A DNA stretch of 60,000 bases from Antedon mediterranea (taxonomy: Eukaryota; Echinodermata; Crinoidea; Comatulida; Antedonidae). Positions within the stretch are counted from its first letter, which is position 1. Every line of letters starts with the position of its first letter. Below, one piece after another: positions 59,226 through 60,000 of the stretch. Below the pieces are notes generated by a model. It was not told where the DNA came from, made no database searches, and saw only the letters and a list, made by a program, of their open reading frames with translations. Where the stretch lies: contig NC_092672.1 of NCBI RefSeq assembly GCF_964355755.1, positions 29,200,501-29,260,500 of the forward strand. The letters are read 5' to 3'. The position numbers and the translations under genes are program-made.

Positions 59226-60000
59226 TAAATATAAATTATGCTCACAGCTAATATTTTTTTGATATACAGTATTTATCTGTAGACTAGATATCCAATCTTA
59301 CAGTACAATTAATATTAAATCAATATTTATAATTAAAATTCGGTTAAAGTTAAAACTGAATCATTCATTTTAAAAATTAATACTTTCTAAATTGAATTTA
59401 AAGTAAGAAGTTATTTGTTCATTCATGAAAAATTGATTTCATATTAATAATGTCATAATATCTGTGGTTGCATGTATATTTTTATTTAAAAGAAACTTTT
59501 TTATAATTCAATGAGAATTTAAAAGCTGTTTCATTGTTAAAATAGAAGAAATTGCCATATCCGCTTTTGTACAAAGCATGCATTTGGAGATTATCGCTGG
59601 ATTTACATAAACATATTTTATTCGTTGATTTGATAAATGAGACGCGATCGTGAAGGTCATCATTCACCGATTGTAAAGTTTATTTACAAATGTCATTGTT
59701 TCGTGGAAAAGTTTCATTACATTTACATAATTATTATAAATCCAAAGGCAAAATACTAAATAAAAATGACATTTTGTGAGCATCAGTGTCTGGATCTCAA
59801 TGGAGAAAAAAAAGCGAAAGCTAAATCAAAACAATTTATATATATTAATTTTAAGGTAGATTATTTCTTGTGTCTTTAATTTATCTTGACGAGAATATCA
59901 AATCTCGTTGTACAATGGGCGCATTGTGAAAACGAAAAGTTGTATTAAAGGAAAAACGAATATACTAGGAAAGAATTGCACTTTTACTATTTGTTTACAC

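Larger units (their letters stand above)
58018..60000 (+). other. Intron 8, open at the right edge
   Basis: No downstream exon was recognised. The stretch contains a MITE with an internal minisatellite (58073-58311) and a minus-strand tRNA-like SINE scrap (59160-59225). The rest looks like AT-rich intron. Confidence 0.6.

Noticed and set aside
1-60000. CRISPR arrays, operons, bacterial ribosome sites
   Set aside because: The tandem repeats lack unique spacers, and the gene structure is spliced and eukaryotic.

Overview
The window is AT-rich metazoan nuclear DNA made almost entirely of introns, dispersed repeats and minisatellites. There are no bacterial-style gene clusters, and almost every long open frame is spurious. 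SINE tails of the type 'gcgctatataaatg...(att)n', tRNA-headed SINEs, Helitrons, a decayed LINE and a hammerhead ribozyme point to a marine invertebrate. Words such as 'taggcctag' and 'tactgta' lead me to favour an echinoderm-like deuterostome, but that is a guess.

One gene can be assembled on the + strand by splice sites and reading phase. It spans about 3.8 to 58.0 kb and runs off the right end. Eight exons (3792-3864, 3913-4034, 22765-22891, 24409-24502, 27447-27470, 52893-52971, 56140-56253, 57929-58017) join in phase through every junction and give about 240 codons. They encode a zinc-binding Cys/His module (C-x4-C, C-x4-C, C-x2-C-x4-H-x7-H), a low-complexity linker, a basic stretch, and the start of what looks like a Ras-binding/ubiquitin-like domain. 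The order and spacing match my memory of the N-terminus of PLEKHG5 (Syx), a RhoA guanine-nucleotide exchange factor. The DH and PH domains would lie beyond the window. A possible alternative first exon is at 19282-19329, and a possible cassette microexon at 28676-28693.

Layout: 1-3.6 kb is upstream or 5' intronic DNA with a TIR element (1670-2178). Exons 1-2 sit at 3.8-4.0 kb. Intron 2 (4.0-22.8 kb) opens with palindromes (4174-4396) and a head-to-tail array of four Helitron-like units (4443-10363) rich in TGACGTCA. It then holds SINE fragments, a TIR element (12928-13789), a 20-bp minisatellite (15.3-15.6 kb) and MITEs. Exons 3-5 lie at 22.8-27.5 kb. Intron 5 (27.5-52.9 kb) holds a 1066-bp foldback element with a perfect 9-bp target-site duplication, a 95-bp satellite at 32.3 kb, an ERE-like palindrome at 34.6 kb, a Harbinger-like element with TAA duplications (40814-41662), an intact-looking SINE (42.2-42.6 kb), a dead LINE (43.7-44.7 kb) and a fresh 50-bp minisatellite (45.2-45.4 kb). 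Exons 6-8 lie at 52.9-58.0 kb. A minus-strand sequence at 53727-53771 satisfies the full hammerhead ribozyme consensus.

The two most unexpected items are the hammerhead ribozyme, which no open reading frame reveals, and the tandem Helitron array with its CRE-like palindromes in the first large intron of a RhoGEF gene.
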